A stretch of DNA of 64,000 bases, taken from NCBI GenBank assembly GCA_011799875.1, contig CM022298.1:260703757-260767756 (forward strand), read 5' to 3'. The position numbers and the translations under genes were made by a program. The DNA is from Thinopyrum elongatum. Its lineage: Eukaryota; Streptophyta; Magnoliopsida; Poales; Poaceae. The notes below the pieces were generated by a model. That model ran no database searches. It was not told where the DNA came from and saw nothing but the letters and a program-made list of their open reading frames with translations. Of the stretch, positions 42,843 to 54,510 are shown in pieces (the first letter of the stretch is position 1; every line of letters starts with the position of its first letter).

Positions 42843-43388
42843 TCAAGTTTCCATCTTTGGTGATGGTGGTGGTGATGAAGTAGTGGGCTTTTCCTCCAAA
42901 GTATCCATGAGTGCCTCCCTCAAACTTTGAATTTCCCGAAGAACTTGACGAATTAACACAGTGTTCCTCTCCACCTCAGCCATAATATGTTTATTCTTCG
43001 GTCCCCAAGAGTTTGTTCCTGCATCACTTTCTCTTGTACGAGATATGTCCCAATTGGACGGTATGTGCATACGAGGAGTGTTTTCAATCCCATAGCTGTG
43101 AACGAAATTATGAAAATTGTTTCTATGTAACCTGTGTCAAGGCCTCCTAGGAGGGAATTATCCTAGCACTTCATGATTCGCTTGATCATTCATTGACCTC
43201 ATGGCTTGATGGGGGTTCGGAGTAGTGGAAATGCCAGCCAATGTGCCCCTCCCGGAGGCCGGAGGGTGAACTCCAAGCGAGTTTCCTTCATCTTCTTCCA
43301 TGGCAGCCTCCTCGGTTCCCTCTCTCCTTAGTTCGATATGTAGCAGACAAGCATCTTCTTCCCCATTGTTGGAGGTGGAAGAAGACAT
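42843..43388 (-). pseudogene. ORF downstream of Athila integrase, broken
   Basis: Two reading pieces in different frames: 43388-43158 (MSSSTSNNGEEDACLLHIEL, Glu-rich, then PPASGRGTLAGIS) and 43070-42843 (MHIPSNWDISRT, coiled-coil-like AEVERNTVLIRQVLREIQSL, Ser/Pro tail). They lie in the position where Athila elements often carry an env-like ORF, and in the sense direction. No signal peptide or membrane segment is visible, so I do not call it env. Function unknown. Confidence 0.45.
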
Positions 43389-43733
43389 GATGTTTGACTT
43401 GATAGATTTGACAGAAAAATAGCAGAAAATAAGAACAGAGGATATTTCTGTGATACGGTGGTCAAAACATCTGGGAGTATGTATAAATAATTTTTTATCT
43501 TGCGAAACAAGTATCCCAGAAGAAAATGGAGCCGGGAAAGCTCAGAAGGGGCCCACTACCCACCAGGGCGCGCCAGGAGGGGCAGGCACGCCCTGGTGCC
43601 TAGTGGGCACCTGGGTGGCCCCCTCTGGTGTTTCTTCTTTTTGTAATTTTTCTAATATTCAAAAACTGACAGAAAATATTTTTATGGAATTTTTGGAATC
43701 GGTTTACTTACTGTATCACGTACCTCTTCCCTT
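43389..43733 (-). other. Athila spacer
   Basis: No ORF. Contains GC-rich 'gccaccagggcgcgcc'-like bases close to those in Athila LTRs. Confidence 0.35.
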
Positions 43734-43991
43734 TTAGGGTTCTGGAGTGTACTGGAAGGTCTCTTTTATGTATTCCTCCGGTGTCATAGTTTGAATAATG
43801 TTAGTTTCAACATTAATAGGCGTAGCTGAGATATAATGCTTAATTCTTTGTCCATTGACCACCTTCAGATTAGTGCCTTCGGCATTATTGATCTTAATAG
43901 CTCCAAAGCGATAAACTTCTTCAATGATATATGGTCCTTCCCATTTATAGAGAAGTTTTCCTGCAAAAAATCTAAAATGAGAATTGTACAA
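43734..43991 (-). pseudogene. Athila integrase C-terminal domain
   Basis: FFAGKLLYKWEGPYIIEEVY and FGAIKINNAEGTNLKVVNGQ are the beta-barrel motifs of an Athila integrase end, finishing at a stop after FQYTPEP. In frame break with the core upstream. Confidence 0.75.
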
Positions 43992-44030
43992 TAGAACATA
44001 CTCACCTACTTTGAATTCCCGCTTTTGGAT

Positions 44031-45060
44031 TCATTTGTCATGCCATCTTTTAACTTTTTCTTTAAACAATTTGGCATTTTCATAAGCTTGGGTTCTCCAT
44101 TCATCTAGCGAACTAATATCAAATAACCTCTTTTCTCCGGCAAGTTTGAAATCATAACTAAGTTCTTTAATTGTGCAATATGATTTATGTTCAAGAGGTA
44201 AATGACATGCTTTTTCATAAACCATTTTATATGGCGACATGCCATAGGATTTTTATAAGTAGTTCTATAAGCCCATAATGCATCATATAATTTCTTAGAC
44301 CAATTCTTCCTAGATATATTGACGATCTTTTGCAAAATTAACTTTATTTCTCTATTGCTCAATTCAACTTGGCCACTAGACTAAGGGTGATAGGGAGATG
44401 TAATTCTATGGTTGACATAATATTTAGCAAGCAGTTTACAGAATGCACCATGAATAAAATGTGAACCACCATCAGTCATTAAATATCTAGGGACTCCAAA
44501 CCTCAGGAAAATAACTTCCTTAAGCATTTTAATAGAAGTGTTGTGATCAATACTAATAGTTGGGATAGCTTCTACCCACTTAGTAACATAATCAACAACA
44601 ACCAAAATATGTGTATACCCATTAGAGGAAGGAAAAGGCCCCATATAATCAAATCCCCAAACATCAAATGGTTCAATAACAAGTGAATAATTCATAGGCA
44701 TTTCTTGACGTCTACCAATATTACCAATTCTTTGACATTCATCACAAGATAAGACAAATTTACGAGCATCCTTGAAAAGAGTAGGCCAATAAAATCCAGA
44801 TTATAATACCTTGTGTGCAGTTCTGTCTCCCGCATGCTTTCCTCCATAAGCCTCGGAGTGACACTTCCGTAAGATTTGTTCTTGTTCATGCTCAGGTATA
44901 CAACGCCTAATAATACCATCTACTCCTTCTTTATAAAGGTGTGGGTCATCCCAAAAGTAATGTCTTAAATCAAAGAAAAACTATTATTTTCTTGGTATGT
45001 GAAAATAGGTGGTATAAATTTAGCAACAATTTAATTAGCATAGTCTGCATACCAAGGAGT
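44031..45060 (-). pseudogene. Athila integrase zinc finger and catalytic core
   Basis: Across frames: HSEAYGGKHAG...SCDECQRIGNI region at about 44920-44700 (HHCC finger), then VWGFDYMGPFPSSNGYTHIL (first Asp), YLMTDGGSHFIHG (second Asp) and, after a stop at about 44383, [11 protein letters not shown] (Glu), [12 protein letters not shown] and [13 protein letters not shown]. Family usually reads TSPYHPQTSGQVE, so the stop after YHP replaces Gln (CAG to TAG likely). Inserts cDNA in intact relatives; broken here by at least two frame changes. Confidence 0.82.
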
Positions 45061-45075
45061 ATTGTGAGAAGCATT

Positions 45076-45967
45076 TGTCGGTGTTTTGGGATCGGGGGTA
45101 CCCAGACCTGCCTGCCTGCGGCCCAGCGCGTGGCTCCATCGATGGCCCGGTATGGCCCAGCTACAAGACTCCACGGACAAGACCCTCGCAAGGCCCCCCG
45201 CCCCGTGAGGAGAACAACACCAAGGCCCCCGAGGAGCGGCCTCCCGAGGCTGCCTCCCGAGGAGCAAAGATCTCTATGCAAGCAACCCACCTCGCGAGGC
45301 GGGCGATCACATGAGCCATGACGATCGACCAAGGCCAGGAGGGCGCCAGTGGGCGCAGGAGAGGATAGTTTCCTCTTTGGTGCTAAGGAGGCAAGGACGT
45401 ATGCGGGTTCCCAAGGAATCCCCCAAAGGTTTCCATAATGGTGCAACAAGACCAAGGCCGCTGGCTCAGCAGGACGGAGGTCATCGCCGAGCCCACCACG
45501 GTGTCACGACCAGAAGCTTTGCATACGAAGACAACCTTTAGTCAGGATAGGGTGTACTCCTGTTGCCCTTCAAATTACCCGTTTTGGTATCCCTTCCCGG
45601 ATAAGCTATGAGGAAAGAGGACCAAGGTCACTATAAATATAGACAAGTCTCCACTGTCGAGAGGTGGAGAGAGAGAGGGACCGATCCAATCCTTCGGCCA
45701 TTGAGTTTGCCCGAGGAGCTCACACTTGTACTAGTTTATCCTCATCCTCCTCGAGAGGCAATCCACCACAAAGCAGGAGTAGGGTTTTACACCGCAAGGT
45801 GGCCTGAACCTGGGTAAACCATCGTGTCCACTTCTTCTTCTCGCTCGCACGAACTCATCGGAGCCAAGCCATGGAGTGGTGAGCAGTGAGCCACGGCTAG
45901 GCAAAATCCTTCACACACGCCCCAGAGTTTGAACCTTTTTTGGGTCCGCGGAGCCCCCATTCCGACA
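45076..45967 (+). repeat. 5' LTR of element C, 892 bp
   Basis: Starts TGTCGGTGTTTTGGG, ends CCCATTCCGACA. TATA box tataaata at 45632-45639. Homologous to 41040-41908 and 58414-58739. Confidence 0.9.
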
Positions 45968-45987
45968 TTTGGCACGCCAGGTAGGGG
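45968..45987 (+). promoter_or_regulatory. Primer-binding site of element C
   Basis: tttggcacgccaggtagggg directly after the LTR. Confidence 0.82.
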
Positions 45988-46038
45988 CGTGTCGAATTTC
46001 TCCCTTCCGCTTCGCTTCGTCCCAACTCCATCGCTTCC

Positions 46039-47824
46039 ATGGATGACACACACCGGGTTCGCACCAAGCGCCAGGCCGCCCGCATCGCCCAGACAGCACC
46101 GGTGGCTTGCGGCGCCCCACGCCGCTCCGCTTCCCCCGCAGCTAACGCTGCCACCGACCCCACTGCTCATGAGCAGTAGGACTCTTCGCTGCCGCCCTCC
46201 GTGCAGATTGACGTCCACACCGCCACGCCTTCCACACCGCCACGCCTTCCATCACTCTCGCCACAGCGTCATCTTCCCACGCTCGTCGCGGACTGGCGAA
46301 CACGCAGGCTGCGCTTCTCATGGCGCGTGAGCTTTTGCGCTACCGTCCTGCCAACGAGGGCTATGATGCCTGGCTTGGTTGCATCACCGAGCTCGTCAAC
46401 ACCGTCGGCGAGGCCTTGGCACCTTCCCACTCACTCTGTCCCCTGCCGTCTTGTGCGTGCGACGTGGCACATGGAGCGCCCCCGCCTCCTCCTCTCCGCA
46501 ACACTGATACCGAGCCGAGGCGCGACACGCGTCTGCATGACCCACCGCACGGAGCACCGGTGCTGGCTAGGGATGAGGCCAGCTGCCAGGTCATGCAGCA
46601 GTCGTAGTACAACGCGTGTGCGCTCCCCACGCCACCGCATCAGCACCAAGACCGAGCCGCTCTGGAGGCTGCCGCGCATGGGCATCGAGACCATGCCCCC
46701 TCGCGCGGGCCATGCTCGTGAGTGCGGAGGGTTGCCGTGCCTTCTCTCTTGAGCTGCGCTGAGTTGTCTGGCCAGTCAAGTTCAAGCCAGACCTGCCCCC
46801 ACGGTATGACGACGTCCCTGACCCTGCGGAGTTCCTCCAGCTCTACTCGCTAAGCATCAAAGTGGCCAATGAAGACGACAAGGTCATAGCGAACTGGTTC
46901 CCCATGGACCTCAAGGACGGTGCGTGCTCCTGGCTCATGCACCTCTCGGAGGGGTCGATCTCCTCTTGGGATGGGCTTCACGAGCGGTTCTTTGCCAACT
47001 TCCAAGGAACCCGTGACCGCGCCCTCACCATCAATGACCTGCGGCACGTGAAGTAGCAGTCGGGTGAGACCCTCCGCAAGTACATTCAGCACTTCACCAA
47101 TGTTCGCCTCAAGATCCCGAATGCCTCGGACAAAGCCATGATCTCGGCGTTCATCGAGGGCGTCACGGACATCAACATGAGCGAGAAGCTCGCCATCCAC
47201 GCTGACCTATGCACGGTGCTGGAGATGTTCAACTTGGCCGACAGATGCGCCAGGGTGGAAGAAGGCCACCTCTCGCTCCTCAAGCACCCAGATGTCGACC
47301 CTGAAGACAAGAAGGCCAAGACCAAGGATGCGAAGCGCAAGGGCCCCACCGTGCTGGCAGCAGAGCCTGAGCTGAAACACGGCCGTGATCACGACGAGCC
47401 CCCCAAGGACGCTCGCCCATTTTGCGTCTTCCACAATGTGCACACCCACAACACCAATGACTGCCAGGAGCTCAGGGCGTTCCGGGACAAGCGCATGGGC
47501 TGCCGCCCTGAGCGCGGTGACCATGGCTTCGGCCGCGGAGGAGGTCACGGCGGAGGCCGCTGGGACAACCGCAACCCTCGTCAGGGCTGGCACGACCAGC
47601 CTCGCGAGAGTGACGGGCGCGATCAGCCTCGCGACGGCCCTTGGCGCGATCATCCTCGCGAGGCCCGTCCTCAGGGTAACGCCGGTCTCCCTCCGTTACC
47701 GCCACCGCCAAGGAGGAACGACGACAACCATCAGGACGATGGGGCTGGGGGCTACCAGGAGCCTCGTGCGATCGCCTGCATCCTCGGCGGAGCTCAGGCA
47801 CCTGCCTCAAATCGCATCTTCTAG
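46039..47824 (+). pseudogene. Element C gag
   Basis: ATG at 46039 opens MDDTHRVRTKRQAARIAQ, a basic start in one frame with an early stop near 46177; the gag core follows in another frame from about 46760: VKFKPDLPPRYDDVPDPAEF, MDLKDGACSWLMHLSEG, ERFFANFQGTRDRA, stop at 47054-47056 (CAG in element B), ETLRKYIQHFTNVRLKIP, then the finger CVFHNVHTHNTNDC and a Gly/Arg-rich tail. Ends at TAG 47822-47824, where B has Lys. More damaged in the N-terminal half than B, less in the tail. Confidence 0.82.
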
Positions 47825-48607
47825 CAGTTCTCTCGTGAGGTGAATGCAGCCCTCCCGAAGCTCGAAGCTATGCGTCCCCTCAGGTGGACGCAGTACGCCA
47901 TCACTTTCGACTCCAAGGACCACCTCAGGTGCGCGGCCACGACCGGCGCGCTCCCCATGTTGTGCACGCCCACCATCAGTAATGTCTCCGTCACCAAGAC
48001 TCTCATCGACGGTGGCGCTGGCCTCAACGTGCTCTCCGTCGAGACCTTTGAGATTCTTCAGGTGCCCTATGATCAGCTCATTCCCAACAGGCCATTCTCC
48101 TGAGTGACCGATGGCTCCACCACTCCCCTGGGCCAGGTGCGCCTCACCGTCACCTTCGGCAAGCGCAGCAACTACCACACCGAGCTCATTGACTTCGACA
48201 TGGCCCATATCGGCCTCCCGTACAATGCCATCCTGAGGTACCCGGCGCTCGCCAAGTTCATGGCGGCTACTCATCATGGCTACAACATCCTCACGATGCG
48301 AGGATGCAGCAGCATCATCATGGTCGCTTCCAATGAGAAGGACACGGTCTGCTCTCTCGAGCATGCCTACCGTGCCGCAGCGGCTGAAAACTCAAACGGC
48401 GAGGGCGACATCATGCCTCCAGAGGCCACCCCCGCAAAGAAGAAGCAGCTCCTCCCCAAGAGCCATCCGGGGCCAAGAAATCCACTGGCAACGCCTCAGG
48501 CTCCGCTCCCGTCGCCGGGGCGTCCCTCCCTTCTGCATAGGAAGGCACGCTCGGCGCCTCCCTCAGGACGGGCTCGGGGGCTTCCATCTGGAGGGCCTTT
48601 GACCTGA
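47825..48607 (+). pseudogene. Element C aspartic protease
   Basis: TLIDGGAGLNVLSVETFEIL carries the catalytic Asp with the usual Gly-Gly, HIGLPYNAILRYPALAKFMA the conserved downstream part. A TGA at 48101-48103 interrupts it where B has GGA. A frame change near 48480 moves the end out of register. Confidence 0.82.
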
Positions 48608-49095
48608 CCAGTGAAACGAGGGAGGTGCTCGGGCACCACTTGGAGGCGTGCCTTGGTGCGCGCCTCCACGGCCAAGGAGCACGGCGCAAAGCGCCAAGAG
48701 CACGAGAGTTCATCACGAAGGCGATCGAGGAGCTCCAGGAAGCGCAAGCCATGCGCGGCGAGCATCGCCCCGCACGACCCACCAGTGCACCTACTGCCCC
48801 TGACGCGGGTGGCGAGCTGCGCGTCTACGTCAACATCAAGGGCCTCAACAGGGCCGCTTCGCAGGACCTCTTCTGGCCGTCTCGCATCTGCCGGAGTAGG
48901 GGCTACCCCTGCAACTATGTCCGCATGCGGTTTGGCCTACTGAACGTTGGAGCCTCGTACCAGCGCCTGGCGCAGTGTGCTATGGTATCTCATGAGGCTC
49001 GGCACTCGGCGGTCGCGTCTCAGGAGGCCCCAGACCCTCGCAAGCCCCCTGGGCCTTGTGAGCCTCTTGAGCCTCTGGAGCCATCTAGCTCGTGA
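48608..49095 (+). pseudogene. Element C RT stub with the same internal deletion as B
   Basis: Open without stops for 156 codons from 48625: REFITKAIEELQEAQAM, GELRVYVNIKGLNRAASQ, DLFWPSRICRSRGYPCNY, RMRFGLLNVGASYQRLAQ, then a Pro/Glu-rich end. The junction between DLFWPSRI and GYPCNYVRMRFGL reproduces the deletion in B. No catalytic Asp remains. That the stub is still open, while gag and protease have stops, is noticeable but could be chance over this length. Confidence 0.8.
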
Positions 49096-50733
49096 GAAAC
49101 AGCTCCCCGCGATGCACTTCATCAACTACCCCGACGCATCTCCAGCATCATTGCCAGGTGACTTTTGGTTTGTTCAATTAAGGGCGCCCCTCGGGCTGCA
49201 TTATCCTTAGGCTGCAGGGCCCACCCCTGCAGCTGTATGGTTTTGCGCATGTATCATAACTGGCCTTGCCTTGGATAAAATTTCCTTGATATTTCAACCT
49301 GCGTGCCCAATGCTTCGTCACCATGAATGTCGCTGTGCCCTCACAATCCTGCCCACGACCGCCTCATGATTAAGGGCTGGCACGGCATCTGTGCTCGGGT
49401 CCGTCCCTGCAGCGCTGTTAAATCCAAGCGATCGAGCTATATCTTGTGGGCCAGCTCCCATGAATGTCACCTCCCGGGGTCTTTGGTGCCTTGTCCTCGC
49501 ATGAGCTAATGGCGAGCGGGTGAGTAAGGGTGCGCGGCCCGGTTCATACGACTGCAGTCTGGCACTTCGCCGTCACAGGAGCCGCGCGCTGGGCGTTCTT
49601 CCTTGGGTTATTGCATGAGAAGTCTTGGCGTAGCGTCTGTGCTCAGGTCTGTCCCTGCAGCGTTGATAAACCCAAGCGACCAAGCTCTGTTGGGCGGGCC
49701 GGCCCCGTCCACGTCACCTCCTATGGGTCCTTGGTGTCCGGCCTTCTCATGCGATGATCTCCGGATGTTCGCTCGGCACAGGTCGCCCCCGTCAAACAGG
49801 TTTCATAAGCGTGCTACACACCCAAAATTTAGGCACAACCCGCCTTGAGGCAGGGCCTCCTGAGCCCCGCGCTGGCTCATGAGTGCCCAGATACACCTCC
49901 TGAAAGTTCTGTCGTGCTGGTCACGTGTACGAACGAAACAGGGATGTACACGCCCGGAGACTCTAGTACATAGCTCCCTACCCATGCCCAGTGGAGGCCC
50001 CATGCTCAGCGCTAGTGGATGCAGTCGCTCCACGACCATGCCCACGCCCAGTGGAAGCCCCATGCTCAGCCTTGGCGGATGCGGTCGCTCCATGACCATG
50101 GCCACACCCAGTGAAAGCCCCATAATGCGCGCTGGTGGATAAACAACCGAGGGCGCCCTACGGGTAGCACCAACCTCAGGACAGCCTCTTGGGTCTTCGG
50201 GCGGCATTGCTCATAGCTTTCCCCTAGGATGCACGCGTGAGGGGGCTGGACATAGTGCCTACGCTCAGGCTAGGCCCTGGCGCACATGCCTGCGTCTGCG
50301 CATGCCACCTCATCAGGTTCCTGGTGCCTGGTCTTCTCGCGCCCCCCCCCCCCCCCCCCCCCCCAGGCAAAGGCTGACAAGAAAAAGGTATGAAGGGCCC
50401 CGGGTTAACCTCACCGTCACCCATGTTTCCTTCATGAGGGCCGATCGCACGTCAAGGGGGACCCCTGAGCATCACGACTCAGGGGCCTCACTAGTCACGT
50501 AGCCCTCGCCCCTTGGCCTCGTCCAGGCATCGCGACCTTACGACCCAATGGCGGCCGAGGCATGCGCAGGGCTGTGCCCTGCCGACGCAAAGCATGAAGG
50601 CAAGCAGGAAGGAAACCAAGCGCAAAAAGAAAAGCATGGAGTTCAAACAGTTATTACAAGCACCAAATGTATCACAAATTCAGGCAAAGTCTTACGCCTC
50701 CACGAGGAACGATTAGTCATTGCAGGATAAACT
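49096..50733 (+). other. Element C spacer with tandem repeats
   Basis: No gene supported. Counterpart of 36231-37840: two diverged units of about 240 bases (49365-49510 and 49605-49757), a 60-base repeat (49988-50140) and a run of 23 C at 50342-50364. Confidence 0.7.
49988..50140. repeat. 60-base tandem repeat, 2.5 copies
   Basis: Units start at 49988, 50048 and 50108 (ccagtgg(a/g)(a/g)gccccat...). Orthologous to the 64-base array of element B. Confidence 0.85.
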
Positions 50734-53042
50734 TCAGGGGGAAGGACCTTCGCCGCCGTTGCCACTGTCACCACCGCTTGCCTCGACTGTAGCGGGCCCA
50801 TCTTCGATGTCGCCATCGTCACCACTGCTGTCGCCTCCGCCACACACGTCGGCTGAGGCATATCCACCATCGACACAGGTAAACTTCCTGAGCAGCGTGA
50901 CCACATGGGCCTTCACGGCCTCCGCCATGTTGGTGTGGAGTTTGAGAGGAATGGGGCCCGTCACGGCGTCGAAATCGAAGGTGGCATCGCGGAGATAAAG
51001 ATGGCTGAAGATGTGTGTCGCCGCCACGAAGAAGAGGTCGCGGCATTCCGCCTCCAGGATGGCGTCCACCTTGGCGCCGGCGCCCTCAAGCTCCGAGGCG
51101 AGCCTGGAGGAAAACTTCACATAATCGTCCTCAGGGACCGCGAGCGGGCCCTCGAACCCTCCCCTACAGATCGACTTGAGCGCTCAGCGAGCCCTGATCT
51201 CAAGGGCAGAGAAGGCATCGTGGTCCGCTGCTGCTTTCCTCTCGGCATCGGCAAGGATCTTCTCCTTGGCGTCCAGCCGGGCCGTCGCCTCGGAGACGTT
51301 CTTGGCGTGGGACGCTTGGGCCCCAGGCACTTCCTCCTGCAGCTTGGTCAAGCGTTCATGCTCTGCGGCCTGCTCCATGACCAGCTTCGCCAGCGTGGAG
51401 TCGTGGACCTTGAGCTTCGCCTCACGAGCCTTGAGGTCGTCCTCCCATTGCTGAAGTCATTGTGTACGCATGACCTGCTCCTCCTGGAGTGCCTTCAGGT
51501 TGGCCTCCGCCTCACTGCAACATTCCACGACTGACGCTGCCTCGGCTAGCGCCTCATCATGGGCCACCTTGTCTTCGGTGGCTTCCTTCTTGCTCTCTGC
51601 GGTGGCAGCCTCGGCCTGGCCCCAAGCTGCCTTGGTTGCTGCATTGACCTGGAGCCACCCCGAGACGAGCCCCAGGCGCTCCCTCGTGAGGCACCTATCG
51701 GCATCCTGGAGGTCTGCCCGGAGCCGGCCAAGAGCAGCGTAAGCCTCGTCCAGAGCCCCGGGTCTGATCAGGGGGCCACAGCTCGCGAGCGCAAGGGTCT
51801 GACGACGGGGCGGTACTGGTGCATCGGCCGGCTCCATGACCAAGGAGGCCGTGGCGCGGTCAGCTTGGGGCGCCGGAGGCCTCGGGTTCCCTTCAGCACC
51901 ACCCGACTCCTGTGACACAACAGGAGCAGCCGACTCCATGGCATGCTGGACCGCGGGGGCTGACCCCGCCTGAGGCTGCGCCGCAGCACTCTTCGAGTCA
52001 GGATCGACCAGAGGGGGATGAGGCGTCACCCCCTCCCTCAGGACTAGGGTTGTAGCGACCCTGGCGGGGAGCGCGGTTTGGTGAACTCCCGCGTCCTTCA
52101 TGGCCGGCCCTCCGGACATCACCGACGAAGCACCAGGAGGGGACGGCACGCTAGTGCGCCCTCGTGCAGTGCCACGCGCTCGCCCAAGGGTTGCGCCAGG
52201 CCGGCGCAGCGCGCTCCCACGTCCACCAAGGTCACGACCAAGCATTGAGGCCGCCTTCAGGACCATCGGTTCCTCCGCATTGGCGTGCAGCTTCTTCTTT
52301 TTCCCCGTGCCATCACCCTTGGTTGATGTGACAAGGGATAGCATGAGCGCATGGATCATGAGTGCGTGATCAAAAGGTAAGGCAAAGACACTCACTCGTC
52401 TGGTGCAGCCCACTTGCTCTTCTTCTACTCCTCGGAGGCCAACGCGGCCGCTTCCTTCCTAGCCGCGGTCTCGGCCCAGGGGCTGACGGAGTGGCCCCCG
52501 ACGGGGCCCTTAGCGGCGTCGCTGGCCAAGGGAGCACGGGGGATCCCCTGAGGGGTCTTGGCCGGCGAAACCTCGGCCACGCCAGCGTAGGCCATCACGA
52601 CCATCGACGGCGCACCTGGCAGGCACGAACCCGTCACCTCGGCTGCCCCCTCGCCTAGGGCCGCCTGGTCGGACATTCATGTGGCGTTTTGGCGAGGCGC
52701 AGGGGACCATGGCCGGGAGGTCACCTGCATCGGCATCATCATCTTCAAGGCCGGGGAGTAGCTTCCACCGCGACAATGGGGACGCCTCCTTGGGGTCATC
52801 CTCCTCTGTCTCCTCAGAGTCCTCGTGGTCTCCACTGCTGCAGGAGGACAGCTTCACCGGGGAACAAGGGTTGTCAGATGGCACGAGCCCCAACTCATTG
52901 AAGGCGGGCATGGCAGCGACCAGATCCTCCATGCCGTCGTGGCTGTACAACGGGGCATAGGCCTCGGGGTTGTTCCCCGGAATGCACCGAGCAGGGCGAC
53001 CAGGGCCACGTCCATCTCCTCACATGTGAGGCCGGCGAGGTG

Positions 53043-53047
53043 CAGCC
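53043..53047. repeat. Target-site duplication of solo LTR, left copy
   Basis: cagcc, repeated at 57324-57328. Confidence 0.9.
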
Positions 53048-54503
53048 TGTAACACCCCAAAATTTTAACCATAATTTATTAATTAAAATTTTGCCGGGAA
53101 ATTAAATTTTTATTTTCTGGATTTATCTTTTGATTTCAGAATCCCTCTTTTCTTCTGAAGTGTGGAGTTTTTCCCTCCAAATGGAAACTTTTCAAAAAAA
53201 AATATTTTTGGACTTGAGTGCATACTCAAGAATATTTCTTTTATCAGTAGAATTATTTCTATAATTATTTTCCTGAGCTTTATTTCTTTTAAAATGGTTG
53301 CTCATAAGTTTTAGAGTCCCATTTGCACTATAACCTTTTGATAAATTCAATTAAGAATTCCACCAAAATTTGGGGATGACATGTGATGTTCCCAAATCAC
53401 TTTTATGCAAAAACTTCTCTTAGTCATTTGGGGATTTTGAGCCCTACCTCAAGTTTTCAAATCTGGTTCAGTTTGTAGTTTGCACTACAACCTATTTATA
53501 TATTTCTTTAAAACTTCCATAAAAATTTGGAGATGTTAGTAGTAGTATATAATTCTTTTCTATGCAAAAACCCATTGGTGTTCCTTGGAAGAATTGAGCA
53601 AACCATCCTCATCTTCATTCTGGTTCAGTTTGGTAGTTTGTACTGCAACCCCTCTTTATCTTGCCCTGTTGCCCATGATTTTTTCTCCTGCTTATAGACC
53701 ACCCTACCAAAACCTTAAGTCCAGGATTTGGGAACCTTTTGAATATTTTTGGTCCATGCAATAATGACCTTTATTTTCTGTCCAGATTTGGTTTTCTCAA
53801 AAACTTGCACTAGGGAGTTTCTGCTCTGGCCAAACTAACCTGGCCACCCTCTTTATCATCTAAAGAGACCCCAACCTGGAGATTTTGGCTACCAGGAGAG
53901 ATGCCTAGATGCCCTTGGCATTTCATCAAGCAGGTTAGGAGCATGGCCAGATTTGGCATGCTTTTGGTCTGGCATTGTGCAGTTGCTCTAATGACCTAAC
54001 CCGCGTGTCTATTAGCTCTCATATGCTCATTAGCCTAGTCCTGTTTAGTTTCATAAGCATCAGATAGGCCTAGAGTTCGTTGGCATTTCGTCGAGCACAT
54101 GGCCTGCGTGCTCTGGGCGCGGCCAGAGCGCGCGTTTTGCACGTGCGTGCGCCCGGGTCGCCGCGTCCCGCTGCCACCTCCCCGCGCCCGTTCTGATCCA
54201 TTCCCACTTGCAGCCAACGCGCCCGACCCCTCTCTCATCGCAGAGTCGCCCTGGCCACCTCCTGGAGCCCCGCAGCGCCACCGTCAGGTCGGCCATGGCG
54301 GCTAGCGGACGGCCGCAAAGGGCCCCGGCCTTGGCAGTGCCGCCCGAGCCTTCCCCGCGCGCCAGCTGCCCTATGGAATAGCTCGAGCTCATCCGCGAGC
54401 TCGTCGGTTAGCGCCGACCAGCGCCACTTCGCCCTGCTAGCAATAGAGCGGCGGTTCGTCGGCGTTCTTATCCACTGCCGCCGTCGAACCGACCTTCCCC
54501 GGC

Positions 54504-54510
54504 TATAAAT
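54504..54510 (+). promoter_or_regulatory. TATA box of solo LTR
   Basis: tataaat in 'ccccggctataaatggcccc', GC-rich surroundings typical of an LTR core promoter. Confidence 0.7.

Larger units (their letters stand above)
42401..45075 (-). mobile_element. Athila element, 3' portion of internal region, reverse
   Basis: Contains, reading on minus, integrase zinc finger, integrase core, integrase C-terminal domain and a further ORF downstream. The LTR is not identifiable within the window. Interrupted by element C at 45076; the continuation would lie beyond C and D, outside the window. Confidence 0.75.

Noticed and set aside
42843..43388. Athila env gene
   Set aside because: Position fits, but no signal peptide, membrane helix or fusion-like segment.
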